Positions 24,949-34,115 are shown, counted from the first letter of the stretch. The stretch: 64,000 nucleotides of DNA from Limosilactobacillus avistercoris (GCF_014836425.1 NZ_JACSQW010000004.1:59915-123914); one strand, 5' to 3'. The notes: a model not told the origin generated them from the letters alone. Made by a program: numbers and translations.

Positions 24949-25635
24949 TTATGCTAAATGTTTTTCAGTTTTTTTAATTATTTCACTAATTTTCTCAACA
25001 ACCTCGTCAATTGTTAGGTTAGTAGTATCTAATCTTATGGCATCACTCGCTTGAGTTAGAGGTGATACCTTACGGGTTGAATCCTTCTTATCCCGCAATT
25101 CAATTGCCCGTTGTAATTCTTCAAGGCTCGAAGTTGTTATTCCTTTTTGTTTATTTTCTAGGTAACGACGACGGGCACGTTCGTAAGCTGTAGCTACCAT
25201 AAAAATTTTTACAGGTGCATTGGGAAGCACTGTAGTTCCAATATCTCGACCATCCATTACGATTCCGCCCTCAGCAGCAATCTGTCGTTGTTGCTTGGTC
25301 ATTTCCTGACGAACAGCTGGGATCGCAGCAACCGCTGAAACATTCTTTGCAACCTTTGGAAGACGGATATCCCTTGTTACTTCTTGACCATTAATGAAAA
25401 CCCGTTGTTCTGGTTCAGCAGGTTGAAACGTAATTTTAATCTGTTTGGCCAAGTCAGCAATCTTTTCTGTATCGTCCATTGCAATTCCTTCTTGCAATGC
25501 TGCTACAGTTACTGCACGATACATTGCCCCTGTATCACAATAAATATACCCAAACTTTTTAGCAACCAGCTTAGCAACCGTACTCTTTCCTGCTGAAGCT
25601 GGTCCATCAATAGCGACTTGTAATCCAGTCGACAT
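24949..25635 (-). CDS. cmk: Cytidylate kinase
   Basis: It phosphorylates CMP and dCMP. The 228-residue enzyme has the P-loop GPASAGKST (residues 11-19), the nucleotide-binding DTGAMYRAVT, and VMDGRDIGTTVLP with RARRRYLENK. It is directly upstream of rpsA and after the LysM gene, a Bacilli arrangement. Confidence 0.97.
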   Translation of the reverse strand: MSTGLQVAIDGPASAGKSTVAKLVAKKFGYIYCDTGAMYRAVTVAALQEGIAMDDTEKIADLAKQIKITFQPAEPEQRVFINGQEVTRDIRLPKVAKNVSAVAAIPAVRQEMTKQQRQIAAEGGIVMDGRDIGTTVLPNAPVKIFMVATAYERARRRYLENKQKGITTSSLEELQRAIELRDKKDSTRKVSPLTQASDAIRLDTTNLTIDEVVEKISEIIKKTEKHLA

Positions 25636-25654
25636 TTAATCCTCTCCTAATCTA

Positions 25655-26224
25655 TTATCGAACTCTTAAACGTTGCCCAGGTGTTAGGTGAGCATTGGGG
25701 GTTAAACCATTTAACCGCATCAGCTCATTAACAGAGATCCCATTCTGTCTTGCAACACGATATAAACTTCCATTACGTGGCACAATTGCATACTGGGCCA
25801 TGCTTGAAGATGACTGACTCACCGTTGAAGAAGAACTTGAACTAACTGATGAACTACTGCTCATTGTTGAGCTGGAACTTCCTTTAGTCTCACTAGACGA
25901 GCTCATAGAGCTTCGTTTGCTTGAACTGGTTTCCCGTTTTTTTGATTGAGCTTTTTTTTTAGATGATTGAGCCTCTGCTAACCGCTCGGTCCTTACTGGA
26001 TGATTTAATGTTTGCTTATGGTTAACCCAATATATCAGTGGGATTGCTGCTAAAATAATGATTAAAACAATCAGGACGGTGGTAATTGTAGAATTATGTT
26101 CTCTTTGCCGCCGATGTTCAGTCCGTGATAAGTGTCCATCACTACCTAAATCCTCATTATCAGCAAACTTTTTATCCCATAACCGGTCATTTGCCTCACG
26201 ACTTTCCTCTCGTCGTTCACCCAT
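25655..26224 (-). CDS. LysM-domain membrane protein (YpbE-like)
   Basis: The 189-residue protein has a charged cytoplasmic N-terminus and one membrane helix (VLIVLIIILAAIPLIYWV, about 49-66). A Ser-rich linker (about 88-142) and a C-terminal LysM motif (YAIVPRNGSLYRVARQNGI, then PGQRLRVR) follow. LysM binds peptidoglycan, so the protein probably tethers membrane to wall. The position beside recQ matches B. subtilis ypbE. Confidence 0.85.
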   Translation of the reverse strand: MGERREESREANDRLWDKKFADNEDLGSDGHLSRTEHRRQREHNSTITTVLIVLIIILAAIPLIYWVNHKQTLNHPVRTERLAEAQSSKKKAQSKKRETSSSKRSSMSSSSETKGSSSSTMSSSSSVSSSSSSTVSQSSSSMAQYAIVPRNGSLYRVARQNGISVNELMRLNGLTPNAHLTPGQRLRVR

Positions 26225-26287
26225 GGTTACCCCTCCTTTTCATTTAAAATTAACATTCTGATTGTAGCGCAAGTAATCATTAAATGT

Positions 26288-27754
26288 CTAGTTTTCTTTA
26301 TCGTGATTAATATTAAGTAACTGATAAAGTTGTTCCTGCCAATCTAATTTTACACTTGCCTGTCGCCCTTTTATTGTCTTACCGCCATGGTGTTCAAACC
26401 GTTGAATTAACGTCGGTTCAGTAATATCACAACATGGCTCCTGTGGATGTTCAAGCTGCTCACCAAAATAATCTAATATCATTTTTCGTCGGCAAATCTT
26501 CGTATTGTTTATATAACGAGCCATCCATTCCAAATGACTGCTTAAATTCTTCTGCCGTTTTTTAAATGCTTTTATAATCATTTTCCCGTTATACCCATGC
26601 TTTAGGTAAAAGGAAAATAGTTCATGATTATCTCCCAGTACACTAGCAGGTTGTTGTTTGTTCTTAACTGCCTCTAAGAGCGTACTTTCTGGCAAGTCAA
26701 TATAATTTAGTGTTCGCTGAATTTGTTCATCCCCTGGGCAATACAAGAGAAGTGCCAAACTTGGCTGACCATCACGGCCAGCTCGTCCCACTTCCTGAAC
26801 ATAGCTTTCTAAGTTTGCTGGTTCATGGAAGTGAATGACAAAGCGAATATCCTCCTTGTCAATTCCCATTCCAAAAGCGCTGGTTGCACAAATTAACTGG
26901 ATCTGATTTCCCATAAATTGCTGCTGCAACCGGTACCGATCAAGCGGTGCGATTCCCGCATGGTAAGCGGCAACGTTTTTATTGGTTTCTTTGTTTAACT
27001 TTTCTGCAAATTGACTTGCTAATTTTCGACTAGCAAAATAAATAATTCCTGGGCCAGCTAACCGACTAACCTGCTCAATCAAGTATTGTTCCTTTTCGTT
27101 TGCAGATAAGAAACGCTCAACAGCATAATAAATATTTGGACGATTTACAGAACGAATCACTTGAGTAACTGCCGCTTTTTCCAATCCCATTTTTTGGATA
27201 ATATCTTGTCGTACTTCTGGAGTTGCGGTTGCGGTTAACAGGAGTGTAGTCGGTGAACCGAGGTTCTTCCTAATCGCACTAAGGAGAAGGTACTCAGGGC
27301 GAAAATCTGGTCCCCATTGTGAGATACAATGGGCTTCGTCAACCACAAATAGCGAAATTTTAGCTTTCTTTAGCGCTTGAATAATCTCCGGATTAGTAAG
27401 AGACTCAGGCGAAGTAAAGATAAACTTAAATGAAGAAAGTTGCCGAATTGCCTGCTGACGACTCTTACCGGTTAATTGGCTATTAACCATTAGAACCTTT
27501 TTCTCTCCGGAGCGATGTAGGCGTTCAACTTGATCTTGCATTAATGAAATTAGTGGCGAGACGATTAGTACACAGCCAGGAAGCAAATATCCTGGCAATT
27601 GATAAAGTAGTGATTTTCCGCCCCCAGTTGGCAGAACAGCGAGCGTATCTTGATGTTCCAAAACTGCTTTAGCGGTTTCTTTTTGTCCATCACGAAATGA
27701 CGAGAAGCCGAATTTAGCGTTTAACGTTGCTAATAATTGATGATCACTAATCAT
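26288..27754 (-). CDS. recQ: ATP-dependent DNA helicase RecQ (RecS type)
   Basis: The 488-residue superfamily 2 helicase has Walker A LPTGGGKSLLYQLP, motif II DEAHCISQWGPDF, motif III TATATPEV and motif VI QEVGRAGRDGQ. The zinc-binding region is reduced (CRRKMILDYFGE, CCD). It lacks the HRDC domain of E. coli RecQ, like B. subtilis RecS. It unwinds recombination intermediates. It begins 1 bp after the YpbB-like gene, so they are coupled. Confidence 0.93.
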   Translation of the reverse strand: MISDHQLLATLNAKFGFSSFRDGQKETAKAVLEHQDTLAVLPTGGGKSLLYQLPGYLLPGCVLIVSPLISLMQDQVERLHRSGEKKVLMVNSQLTGKSRQQAIRQLSSFKFIFTSPESLTNPEIIQALKKAKISLFVVDEAHCISQWGPDFRPEYLLLSAIRKNLGSPTTLLLTATATPEVRQDIIQKMGLEKAAVTQVIRSVNRPNIYYAVERFLSANEKEQYLIEQVSRLAGPGIIYFASRKLASQFAEKLNKETNKNVAAYHAGIAPLDRYRLQQQFMGNQIQLICATSAFGMGIDKEDIRFVIHFHEPANLESYVQEVGRAGRDGQPSLALLLYCPGDEQIQRTLNYIDLPESTLLEAVKNKQQPASVLGDNHELFSFYLKHGYNGKMIIKAFKKRQKNLSSHLEWMARYINNTKICRRKMILDYFGEQLEHPQEPCCDITEPTLIQRFEHHGGKTIKGRQASVKLDWQEQLYQLLNINHDKEN

Positions 27755-28786
27755 TTACCTTACTCTCTCCTGATAAAGTTGAAAAAGACGAAAATAATAA
27801 AAAGCTGCTGGTCCACCAGGAACAGTCTCTGGATTAAATCTCCATTTATCGATTGGCCCATGATATTGTTTAGTCAACTGTAGTCGGATAGTCTCCGGTA
27901 AAAGTCGCTCCCAGTCAATGGCCTCAGGATAAACGATCGCTGTTTCTAACAAATGCTCACGAACGGTATTTTCCTTAATCTTTCTTCTCTTTGCAATTTG
28001 AGTAATCGAATAACCACGTTGGTAGAGTAATAGAGTTTGGTTACCACTATAACTCAACGGGCTTGGTGCTAATAACTCCTCCAACAACCGAGATAATGCT
28101 CCTTGATAACTATTAGCAAAAGCTGCAATTGCTAATAGGGCATCTTGCTTAATAATCGGTAATTGTCCCTTAGGAATGGGGAGCTGCTGACAAAATTGAA
28201 GTTCGTTTTTACCAGTTATCTGATGACCAATTAGTGAGTAAAAGAAATAGTTAACTAATCGTTCATCCACACTCTCTAGCGAATTGCCAAACAATTCAAG
28301 CTCCTTAAATAGCTGCTTAGCAATGTTCCCACGCCAATTAAAGAGCCAGTGTTTAACAACTTGTTGTTCATGATATTCATTAGTTAACGGTGCATAATAA
28401 CGATTATGGTATGTTAGTTCAGAAACAACCTGGATACCGAGAAGTAACCGTTGTTCAATTCGTCGTGTATTAGCTAACCAATACCAATCAAAGAAGTGTG
28501 GTTGATATTCTTCATCAACTAATTCCTCCTGTTTCAACACTCCGGAAGTTGTTAAAAGTGCTTGTCCTGCTGAATCAAGACGAATTAGATTATCTTTAAC
28601 CAACCTCTTAATTGAATGATCAAATTCCTTACGTTCTAATGAACGGTAAGCTCCCGTCCAGTTAAGAAGTCCGTATTGCTTAGCCCAGAAAAGCGTTGAT
28701 ACTGTTCGCCGGTTTTTTAACGTATTTTCAATTACCCTAATCCGCCGCGGCTGATGCTCATTAAAGAACCTTAATAAGTTATCCAT
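27755..28786 (-). CDS. YpbB-like protein with C-terminal helix-turn-helix
   Basis: The 343-residue helical protein matches YpbB by context (start of the recQ operon) and by a C-terminal HTH (RGYSITQIAKRRKIKENTVREHLLE, about 265-290), as in RQC-associated domains. Its function is unknown. The abutting genes suggest it works with RecQ, perhaps in DNA binding. Confidence 0.78.
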   Translation of the reverse strand: MDNLLRFFNEHQPRRIRVIENTLKNRRTVSTLFWAKQYGLLNWTGAYRSLERKEFDHSIKRLVKDNLIRLDSAGQALLTTSGVLKQEELVDEEYQPHFFDWYWLANTRRIEQRLLLGIQVVSELTYHNRYYAPLTNEYHEQQVVKHWLFNWRGNIAKQLFKELELFGNSLESVDERLVNYFFYSLIGHQITGKNELQFCQQLPIPKGQLPIIKQDALLAIAAFANSYQGALSRLLEELLAPSPLSYSGNQTLLLYQRGYSITQIAKRRKIKENTVREHLLETAIVYPEAIDWERLLPETIRLQLTKQYHGPIDKWRFNPETVPGGPAAFYYFRLFQLYQERVR

Positions 28787-28827
28787 TTTTCACTCTCCAC
28801 TCTAATTAATTATAACGGAAAGAATTT

Positions 28828-28858
28828 AAAATGATCCGAAAAGAAACGTGATCATTTT
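28828..28858. repeat. Inverted repeat upstream of the YpbB-like gene
   Basis: AAAATGATC and GATCATTTT (9-bp arms, 13-base spacer) lie 42 bp upstream of the YpbB-like start. They overlap where its -35 would be relative to a TATAAT at 28809-28814. It could be an operator; the function is not known. Confidence 0.4.
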
Positions 28859-28878
28859 AAAGTTGCTAAAGACTAAGA

Positions 28879-28922
28879 AAGCGACCTTTAACTTCACAAA
28901 TTGCAAAGATAAAGGTCGCTTA
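28879..28922 (-). terminator. Terminator of ribU
   Basis: The stem AAGCGACCTTTA / TAAAGGTCGCTT (12 bp, loop about 19 bases) lies 12 bp after the ribU stop and is followed by T-rich sequence on the minus strand. Confidence 0.75.
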
Positions 28923-28933
28923 TTAATATCAAA

Positions 28934-29515
28934 TTATTCTTCAAGTCGTTTTTGATTAAGCCACGATTTTAGTCGAACAGCTATTAGCGCAAACACAGCC
29001 GAAACGAGGACACCTTTAATTAAATTAAAAGGAACAACACCAACAGCAATTAACTCTGGAATTGGTAGTGTTGATTTCCAGTTCCAAAGGGCCATGTAAA
29101 GTGGAGTTAGAACCCACCAGTTTAATAGAGCCATAACCACAACTAAGGTAATTGTAGAAGCAATTCCTCCTAGCCATAATTGACGCTTAAATGACCATGA
29201 CTTATGTTTCCAAGCCCAGCAAAATGGTAATAGCAATGCTAGTGAGGAAAGAAAATTGCCCAATATTCCAACTAACTCACCAGCAGAAAAGCCACGGGTT
29301 AGAGCATGGATAAGACACTTCAAAAATGCAATCATTACCCCAGCAGCTGGGCCATAAATAAACCCACCAATCAGTACCGGCAAGTCCGAAAAATCCATTT
29401 TAAGGTATGGAGCAACCGGCAAAACTGGGAATTCAAATAACATTAAAATAAACGCCAATGCACTTAAACAACTAACACCAACCATTTGGTGAACCTTTTG
29501 ATGCGATGTAACCAT
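28934..29515 (-). CDS. ribU: Riboflavin transporter, ECF S component RibU
   Basis: The 193-residue protein has six predicted membrane helices and the RibU signature (LPVAPYLKMDFSDLPVLIGGFIYGP). It binds riboflavin and works with the shared ECF module encoded elsewhere. The start at 29515 is chosen because AGGAGG lies nine bases upstream; an earlier in-frame ATG lies within the riboswitch terminator. The FMN riboswitch directly upstream confirms the substrate. Confidence 0.93.
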   Translation of the reverse strand: MVTSHQKVHQMVGVSCLSALAFILMLFEFPVLPVAPYLKMDFSDLPVLIGGFIYGPAAGVMIAFLKCLIHALTRGFSAGELVGILGNFLSSLALLLPFCWAWKHKSWSFKRQLWLGGIASTITLVVVMALLNWWVLTPLYMALWNWKSTLPIPELIAVGVVPFNLIKGVLVSAVFALIAVRLKSWLNQKRLEE

Positions 29516-29559
29516 CGACAACAACCTCCTATCGAGATTGCCTTCAAAATATTTAAACA

Positions 29560-29601
29560 TAAAAAACACGTTACTTAACCTCGGTTGTCAGCAACGTGCA
29601 T
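29560..29601 (-). terminator. FMN-riboswitch terminator (expression platform)
   Basis: On the minus strand CACGTT pairs with AACGTG across a long loop and is followed by TTTTTT. It lies between the aptamer and ribU. It would form when FMN is bound, stopping ribU transcription. Confidence 0.65.
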
Positions 29602-29630
29602 TCTCATTCATGTTTAAATAAATGTAGTAG

Positions 29631-29742
29631 AATCTTCTGCATACCAGACTATACTGTCGGCTCTGGAATCAAACCAGATCAACCATCGAAATGGGTTGCG
29701 GGCTATACCGCCGGTCGGGAATTTCACCGCGCCTTGAAGACA
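29631..29742 (-). ncRNA. FMN riboswitch (RFN element)
   Basis: The minus strand shows the conserved RFN blocks in order: a 5' P1 arm TCTTC, GGTGAAATTCCCGACCGGCGGTA, AGCCCGCAACCC, GATTCCAGAGCCGACAGTATAGTCTGG and the closing GCAGAAGA. It senses FMN and controls the riboflavin transporter gene downstream. Confidence 0.95.
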
Positions 29743-29766
29743 ACTCCTATAAAATTTTACACCATT

Positions 29767-29795
29767 ATAATACCCGGGATTTAGCGGTCTGTCAA
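29767..29795 (-). promoter_or_regulatory. Promoter of the riboswitch-ribU transcript
   Basis: Consensus -35 TTGACA (29790-29795) and -10 TATTAT (29767-29772) with a 17-bp spacer lie about 25 bp upstream of the aptamer on the minus strand. Confidence 0.8.
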
Positions 29796-29902
29796 GGATA
29801 AGGCAAAATGCTACATTCCTTATATTTCCGTAAAATTCCGTAGTTTTCCGTTTTTTTGCCCCATTTTGCCCCTAATCTTTTAGTCCTCCTCGGGTATCAT
29901 AA

Positions 29903-30625
29903 CTATTTACTCATTTTCTTTAGTAATTTAACCTCATCAGGTTTCAATTCCCGAAATTCGCCTGATTGGAGTCCATGAAGATCTAATGGACCATAAGTTT
30001 CACGGTGAAGTTTGATAACGGGGTGGTGAACTGCATCAAACATTAACTTTACTTGGTGGTAACGTCCCTCATGAATGGTTAACTTAACCAAGCTTGTTTT
30101 CTTTCTCTGGTCGGTTTCGATTAGGCGAGTTTTAGCCTTCTTCGTCAATCGCCCATTAACTTTTACCCCGACCCGCAATTGCTTAAGATCATTATTATTA
30201 ATAATTCCCCGAACCTTTGCAATGTATGTCTTTTCAACTTCAAATTTTGGGTGCATTAACCGGTTGGCAAGGTCACCATCGTTAGTCAACATTAAAATTC
30301 CGGTAGTATCGTAATCTAATCTTCCAACAGGATATACTCGTTCTTCAATCCCTTCCTCCTTCAGGATATCAACAACTGTCCGCCGCCCTTTATCATCATG
30401 AGCACTCGTAATTACTGAACGAGGCTTATTCAGCAAGTAGTAAACATGGGCTTCACGATGAAGGAGAACACCATCGACAATCACTTCATCGTGTTCACTA
30501 ACTTTAATTCCCATCTCCGTTACTGTCTTTCCATTAACTTGAACATGGCCACTAGCAATTAATTTCTCAGAAGCCCGGCGAGATGCTACTCCTGCTTCAG
30601 CCATTACCTTTTGTAGACGTTCCAT
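29903..30625 (-). CDS. rluB: Ribosomal pseudouridine synthase RluB
   Basis: The 240-residue protein has an N-terminal S4 RNA-binding domain (residues 1-48, VMAEAGVASRRASEKLI). The RsuA/RluB catalytic domain follows, with the Asp in GRLDYDTTGILMLTNDG. By family it makes pseudouridine in 23S rRNA helix 89-90. Its start overlaps scpB by 29 bp, the standard scpA-scpB-rluB order. Confidence 0.95.
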   Translation of the reverse strand: MERLQKVMAEAGVASRRASEKLIASGHVQVNGKTVTEMGIKVSEHDEVIVDGVLLHREAHVYYLLNKPRSVITSAHDDKGRRTVVDILKEEGIEERVYPVGRLDYDTTGILMLTNDGDLANRLMHPKFEVEKTYIAKVRGIINNNDLKQLRVGVKVNGRLTKKAKTRLIETDQRKKTSLVKLTIHEGRYHQVKLMFDAVHHPVIKLHRETYGPLDLHGLQSGEFRELKPDEVKLLKKMSK

Positions 30626-31229
30626 TTTGCTCCTCCTGTTGTTTTTGTCGTGCCTGTAAAGCTTCTAAAAATAAGTCACCATCCAGATTGTTTAAATCAA
30701 GATCTTCTTGTTCAGCCAAGGGTGGCAATTCCTTTAATGAGGATAAGCCGAAGTAGTCTAAAAAACTATCCGTTGTCACATATAAGAATGGTCTCCCTGG
30801 TGCTTCTAATCGTCCATGGGTACTGATCAATCCACGGGCCATTAATTTTTGTAACGAAGCAGAACTTTGAACTCCACGGATATCATCAATTTCCAAACGA
30901 GTAATTGGTTGACGATAGGCAATAATTGCTAAAACTTCTAATAATACCCGTGTCAAAGGAATCGTTAAAGGCACCTCAAAATAGTGCTTAATCACTGGTG
31001 ATAGTTCATGCTTAGTTGCTAAGCGGTATGTATCCCCACTATTTAATAAAACTAATGCAGAGTCAGACTCACCTTCATACCTTTCCTTTAATCTTTTTAG
31101 TAGTTCCAGTACAGCTGGTTTCATGAAACCAGTAATTTTTGCGAGATCTCCTAAAGTTATTCCTTCATCCCCGCTAATAAAGAGTAACCCTTCAATCTTC
31201 GCTAGGTTAGTTGGCTCGGTATTGCTCAC
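30597..31229 (-). CDS. scpB: Segregation and condensation protein ScpB
   Basis: The 210-residue winged-helix kleisin partner contains KIEGLLFISGDEGITLGDLA and TRLEIDDIRGV. It dimerises, binds ScpA and completes the SMC condensin. Start ATG overlaps the scpA end by 23 bp. Confidence 0.96.
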   Translation of the reverse strand: MSNTEPTNLAKIEGLLFISGDEGITLGDLAKITGFMKPAVLELLKRLKERYEGESDSALVLLNSGDTYRLATKHELSPVIKHYFEVPLTIPLTRVLLEVLAIIAYRQPITRLEIDDIRGVQSSASLQKLMARGLISTHGRLEAPGRPFLYVTTDSFLDYFGLSSLKELPPLAEQEDLDLNNLDGDLFLEALQARQKQQEEQNGTSTKGNG

Positions 31230-31989
31230 CTTTTGATCCCTCCACTAAAATAATTGGTCCAAATAATTTTTCCTGGTGTACAGCGATTGCTTGATGCTTA
31301 GTTAATTCCAAAATTGCTAAAAACGTTGTAACCAATTCATCACGGGTTCGTTTCCCAATAAATAAGTCATCAAACCTCGTAGCTGCCTGTTTAACGATTG
31401 CAAAAACCTGGTTCATCCTTTGAGCAACACTTACTTTTTCCGCTGCCACTGTTTCGTGAACTGGAGAAGTTAACTGGTGACGTTTAAGGACATCGGCAAA
31501 TGCTTGCTGAAGTTGGCCTAACGTAACCCCTGGTTCAACATGCTTAGCAATCATTTCAGCCGGAACATGCATTGCTGGCCTAGTATATTCTGCCTGCCGA
31601 AAATCAGCCTTATCTTTCAAATGTGAAGCTGCCTTCTGGTAACGTTGGTATTCCAATAACTGTTCCACTAGTTCTTGCCGTGGGTCAACACTTTCTTCGT
31701 TTTGTTCCTCTATTTCTTCCTCTGGTTGTGGAAGAAGCAATCGGCTTTTAATATTCATCAAGGTTGCGGCCATCACAAAATAATCACCAGCTACCTCAAG
31801 TTGGTGACTTTTCATCGTTCTTAAATAATCAAAGTATTGTTGTGTAATCTCCTCAATTTGGATATCATAAATATCCATTTTTGATTGCCGAATTAAATGG
31901 AGTAAAAGATCGAGCGGTCCCTCAAAACCACCAATCTTAAGTGTTGGTTGAAAGGGATAGCGTGGAATTACTTCTTGTTCACTTTTCAT
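31207..31989 (-). CDS. scpA: Segregation and condensation protein ScpA (kleisin)
   Basis: The 260-residue protein begins with the kleisin signature GGFEGPLDLLLHLIRQSKMDIYDI. A middle coiled segment (EEEIEEQNEESVDPRQELVEQL) and a C-terminal winged helix (TFLAILELTKHQAIAV) follow. It bridges the SMC heads. It overlaps ribT by 11 bp. Confidence 0.96.
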   Translation of the reverse strand: MKSEQEVIPRYPFQPTLKIGGFEGPLDLLLHLIRQSKMDIYDIQIEEITQQYFDYLRTMKSHQLEVAGDYFVMAATLMNIKSRLLLPQPEEEIEEQNEESVDPRQELVEQLLEYQRYQKAASHLKDKADFRQAEYTRPAMHVPAEMIAKHVEPGVTLGQLQQAFADVLKRHQLTSPVHETVAAEKVSVAQRMNQVFAIVKQAATRFDDLFIGKRTRDELVTTFLAILELTKHQAIAVHQEKLFGPIILVEGSKGEQYRAN

Positions 31990-32338
31990 TGTTTCGCTCC
32001 CAATTTGAAATTAGCGGTTGAGTCTTTAATGTCCCCATTAATCTTCGTTCACGATATTGTCCGTGAACTGCCGTTAACAATGCATAAACATTTTTTCCGG
32101 AACGGTCAGTTGGTGTAAATGATATATGGCGGACCAAGACATATTCCTTACCGACTTCGATAACAATAATTCCAATAAAATGATTATCTTCTGTATCCTT
32201 CCAGAGATAAATCTGATAATTCTGATCCAAAGAAGATTTAATTGCATCAGCAAGCTGGTCATAATCACGCAATTCTGGGAGGAAGGACAAAAGCCCCATT
32301 GCGATCTTCTCATAGTCTTTTCGGTATCGAACTAACAT
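31979..32338 (-). CDS. ribT: RibT-like protein
   Basis: The 119-residue protein (LVRYRKDYEKIAMGLLSFL..., GIIVIEVGKEYVLVRHISFTP) resembles RibT, a GNAT-fold protein next to scpA or the rib operon in Bacilli. Its substrate is unknown. Overlap with scpA indicates co-translation. Confidence 0.82.
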   Translation of the reverse strand: MLVRYRKDYEKIAMGLLSFLPELRDYDQLADAIKSSLDQNYQIYLWKDTEDNHFIGIIVIEVGKEYVLVRHISFTPTDRSGKNVYALLTAVHGQYRERRLMGTLKTQPLISNWERNNEK

Positions 32339-32356
32339 TTTTTCCTCCCTGAGATT

Positions 32357-33235
32357 TTATGCCCGTGGGTGACATTGGTGATAAATGGTCACTAATTCCT
32401 GTGAATCAAAATGAACATATGATTCATAATTTTCTCGTCCACTTTCTCTCCCTAGAAGCGTCTGGACTACCTGCCAACTAGCACCATTATTCAATAGATC
32501 AGCAATAAAAGTGTGGCGGAGGGTTTGAAGAGTAATATCCTTTTTCAACCCTGATTCCTTAACAATCCTTTTAAAGTTCTTCCAGACCCCCTGCCGTGTC
32601 ATCTGATGACCACGAGCGTTTAAGAAAACATATTCACTGGAAGTATCAGCCGTAGTCTCCAGATACTTTTTAAGCCATTCACCTGCCATTTTTCCTAAAG
32701 GAACAATTCGCTGATGATGGGGATTATCCTGGAGCTGAAGAATTTGTAAATCGAGATGAACCTGTGAGCGCTTGAGGTTAATCAATTCACTAACTAACAT
32801 TCCCGTTCCATACATTAATTCTAATAATGTCCGATCACGCAAGCCATTAGTAGTAGTCGTATCGGGAATCATAAATAATTGTTCAATTTCTTTTTGGGAT
32901 AATGTAATCGGGGGCTTCTTTGGTGCCACATGTTCATGATCAACATAGTCCATGGGGTTTACCTGAATTTCATGCCGACGCAAGAGATAACGAAAGAGTT
33001 GACGAAGACTAGAAATTGTCCGATTAATCGTCGTACTAGCACGATGTTCCTGTTTCAGTTTAGCGATCAGGTTAATTACAGCGTATTGGTCAACCTTTTG
33101 CCAACTTCCAATTCCGTTGGCTTCAAAAAAAGCAACACACATTTTTAAGTCATGACGATAACTTTGACATGTATTATGTGAGCGTCCTTTTTGGGTTACT
33201 AGGTAATCAATAAAGCGATCAATCGTTTCCAGCAT
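32357..33235 (-). CDS. xerD: XerD-family tyrosine recombinase with degenerate catalytic site
   Basis: Overall it is a full-length XerD homologue: a core-binding domain (residues 1-100), then the catalytic fold, with the XerD-like C-terminal HPRA. But the catalytic Arg of TG-x-R-x-SEL is Leu (TGMLVSEL), the HxxR His is Gln (LQTLRH), and the LGH His is Arg (LLGRES). The active-site Lys segment is replaced by QDNPHHQR. Only the second Arg and a Tyr (ESYVHF) remain. It sits beside scpAB like pneumococcal XerD-like protein. The start at 33235 is chosen by AGAAG spacing and homology; upstream in-frame starts exist. Confidence 0.85.
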   Translation of the reverse strand: MLETIDRFIDYLVTQKGRSHNTCQSYRHDLKMCVAFFEANGIGSWQKVDQYAVINLIAKLKQEHRASTTINRTISSLRQLFRYLLRRHEIQVNPMDYVDHEHVAPKKPPITLSQKEIEQLFMIPDTTTTNGLRDRTLLELMYGTGMLVSELINLKRSQVHLDLQILQLQDNPHHQRIVPLGKMAGEWLKKYLETTADTSSEYVFLNARGHQMTRQGVWKNFKRIVKESGLKKDITLQTLRHTFIADLLNNGASWQVVQTLLGRESGRENYESYVHFDSQELVTIYHQCHPRA

Positions 33236-34115
33236 TATCATTCTTCTTTTCAAGGAGGATTAATTGGCCGTCCTCTTCTTTTACTAGTCCAGCTTTTAAT
33301 AGGTGACCAATCGCCCGTTTAAATTGTCCCTTACTAATTCCAAAGACCTCACGAATCACAGTCGGATCCGTTTTATCAGTATACGGTAACCGGCGATTTT
33401 GGTTATGCTCCAACATAGCCAGAAGCATTTGGGCATCTTCACTAATTGCCTGGTATGCCCGTGGCTTTAAGGAGAGATTCAGGCCGCCATGAGATGAAAG
33501 GCCAATCACCCGTGCCTTTACCCGTTGTCCAAGCCGCGGTTCTTGGTCACGTTCGCTTGGATGAATATAACCAAGATGGTAACCATCAGTTAACACAAAA
33601 GTACCGCTCATCTTTAATCGGTAAACAGTTGCATAAGTATCACGATTTAAAAGGCGTTTATTAGGAGCAACAGAAATAGCTTGGTAAATTTGATCATCAG
33701 CAAGTTTCCCCCAAATTCGGTCTTTATCATCAACCTGCAAAGAAAGGAGAAGTCGATCACCGGGTTTGGGCCAAAGGTGCTTTAGTGATGGCAAATCATC
33801 TAATGATACTGCAATATCTTTATTTGGCAAACCAATATCTACAAATACCCCAAGATCTCGCCGCACACTGACCACTGTTCCATAATCATAATGATCAACC
33901 TGGACCGTTGGAATATGCTTACACGTCATTTGAAGTTGGTGATCCTCATTTTCATAAACAAAGCCGCGAACCTGGCCTCCAATATTTAAAACTTGGGGGC
34001 TTTCATCCTTGGGAAGCCGGTACGTTTGCCCATTCCGGTCAGGTTGGATAAAGTAATCATTTTCATTTTCATCAATCATTACTGCTGTAACAACTTTTCC
34101 TAATGCTGAATTCAT
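33219..34115 (-). CDS. cvfB: CvfB-like S1 RNA-binding protein
   Basis: The 298-residue protein has S1-like domains (about 5-62, 70-130 with VVSVRRDLGVFVDIGLPNKD, 148-212) and a C-terminal winged helix (REVFGISKGQFKRAIGHLLKAGL). This matches the CvfB/YitL family, implicated in virulence-gene regulation in Staphylococcus. It overlaps the xerD start by 17 bp. The upstream pyk terminator separates it from pyk. Confidence 0.9.
   Translation of the reverse strand: MNSALGKVVTAVMIDENENDYFIQPDRNGQTYRLPKDESPQVLNIGGQVRGFVYENEDHQLQMTCKHIPTVQVDHYDYGTVVSVRRDLGVFVDIGLPNKDIAVSLDDLPSLKHLWPKPGDRLLLSLQVDDKDRIWGKLADDQIYQAISVAPNKRLLNRDTYATVYRLKMSGTFVLTDGYHLGYIHPSERDQEPRLGQRVKARVIGLSSHGGLNLSLKPRAYQAISEDAQMLLAMLEHNQNRRLPYTDKTDPTVIREVFGISKGQFKRAIGHLLKAGLVKEEDGQLILLEKKNDNAGND

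Noticed and set aside
29516..29569. Upstream start for ribU
   Set aside because: That ATG lies in the T-run of the riboswitch terminator; the ATG at 29515 has AGGAGG at proper spacing.
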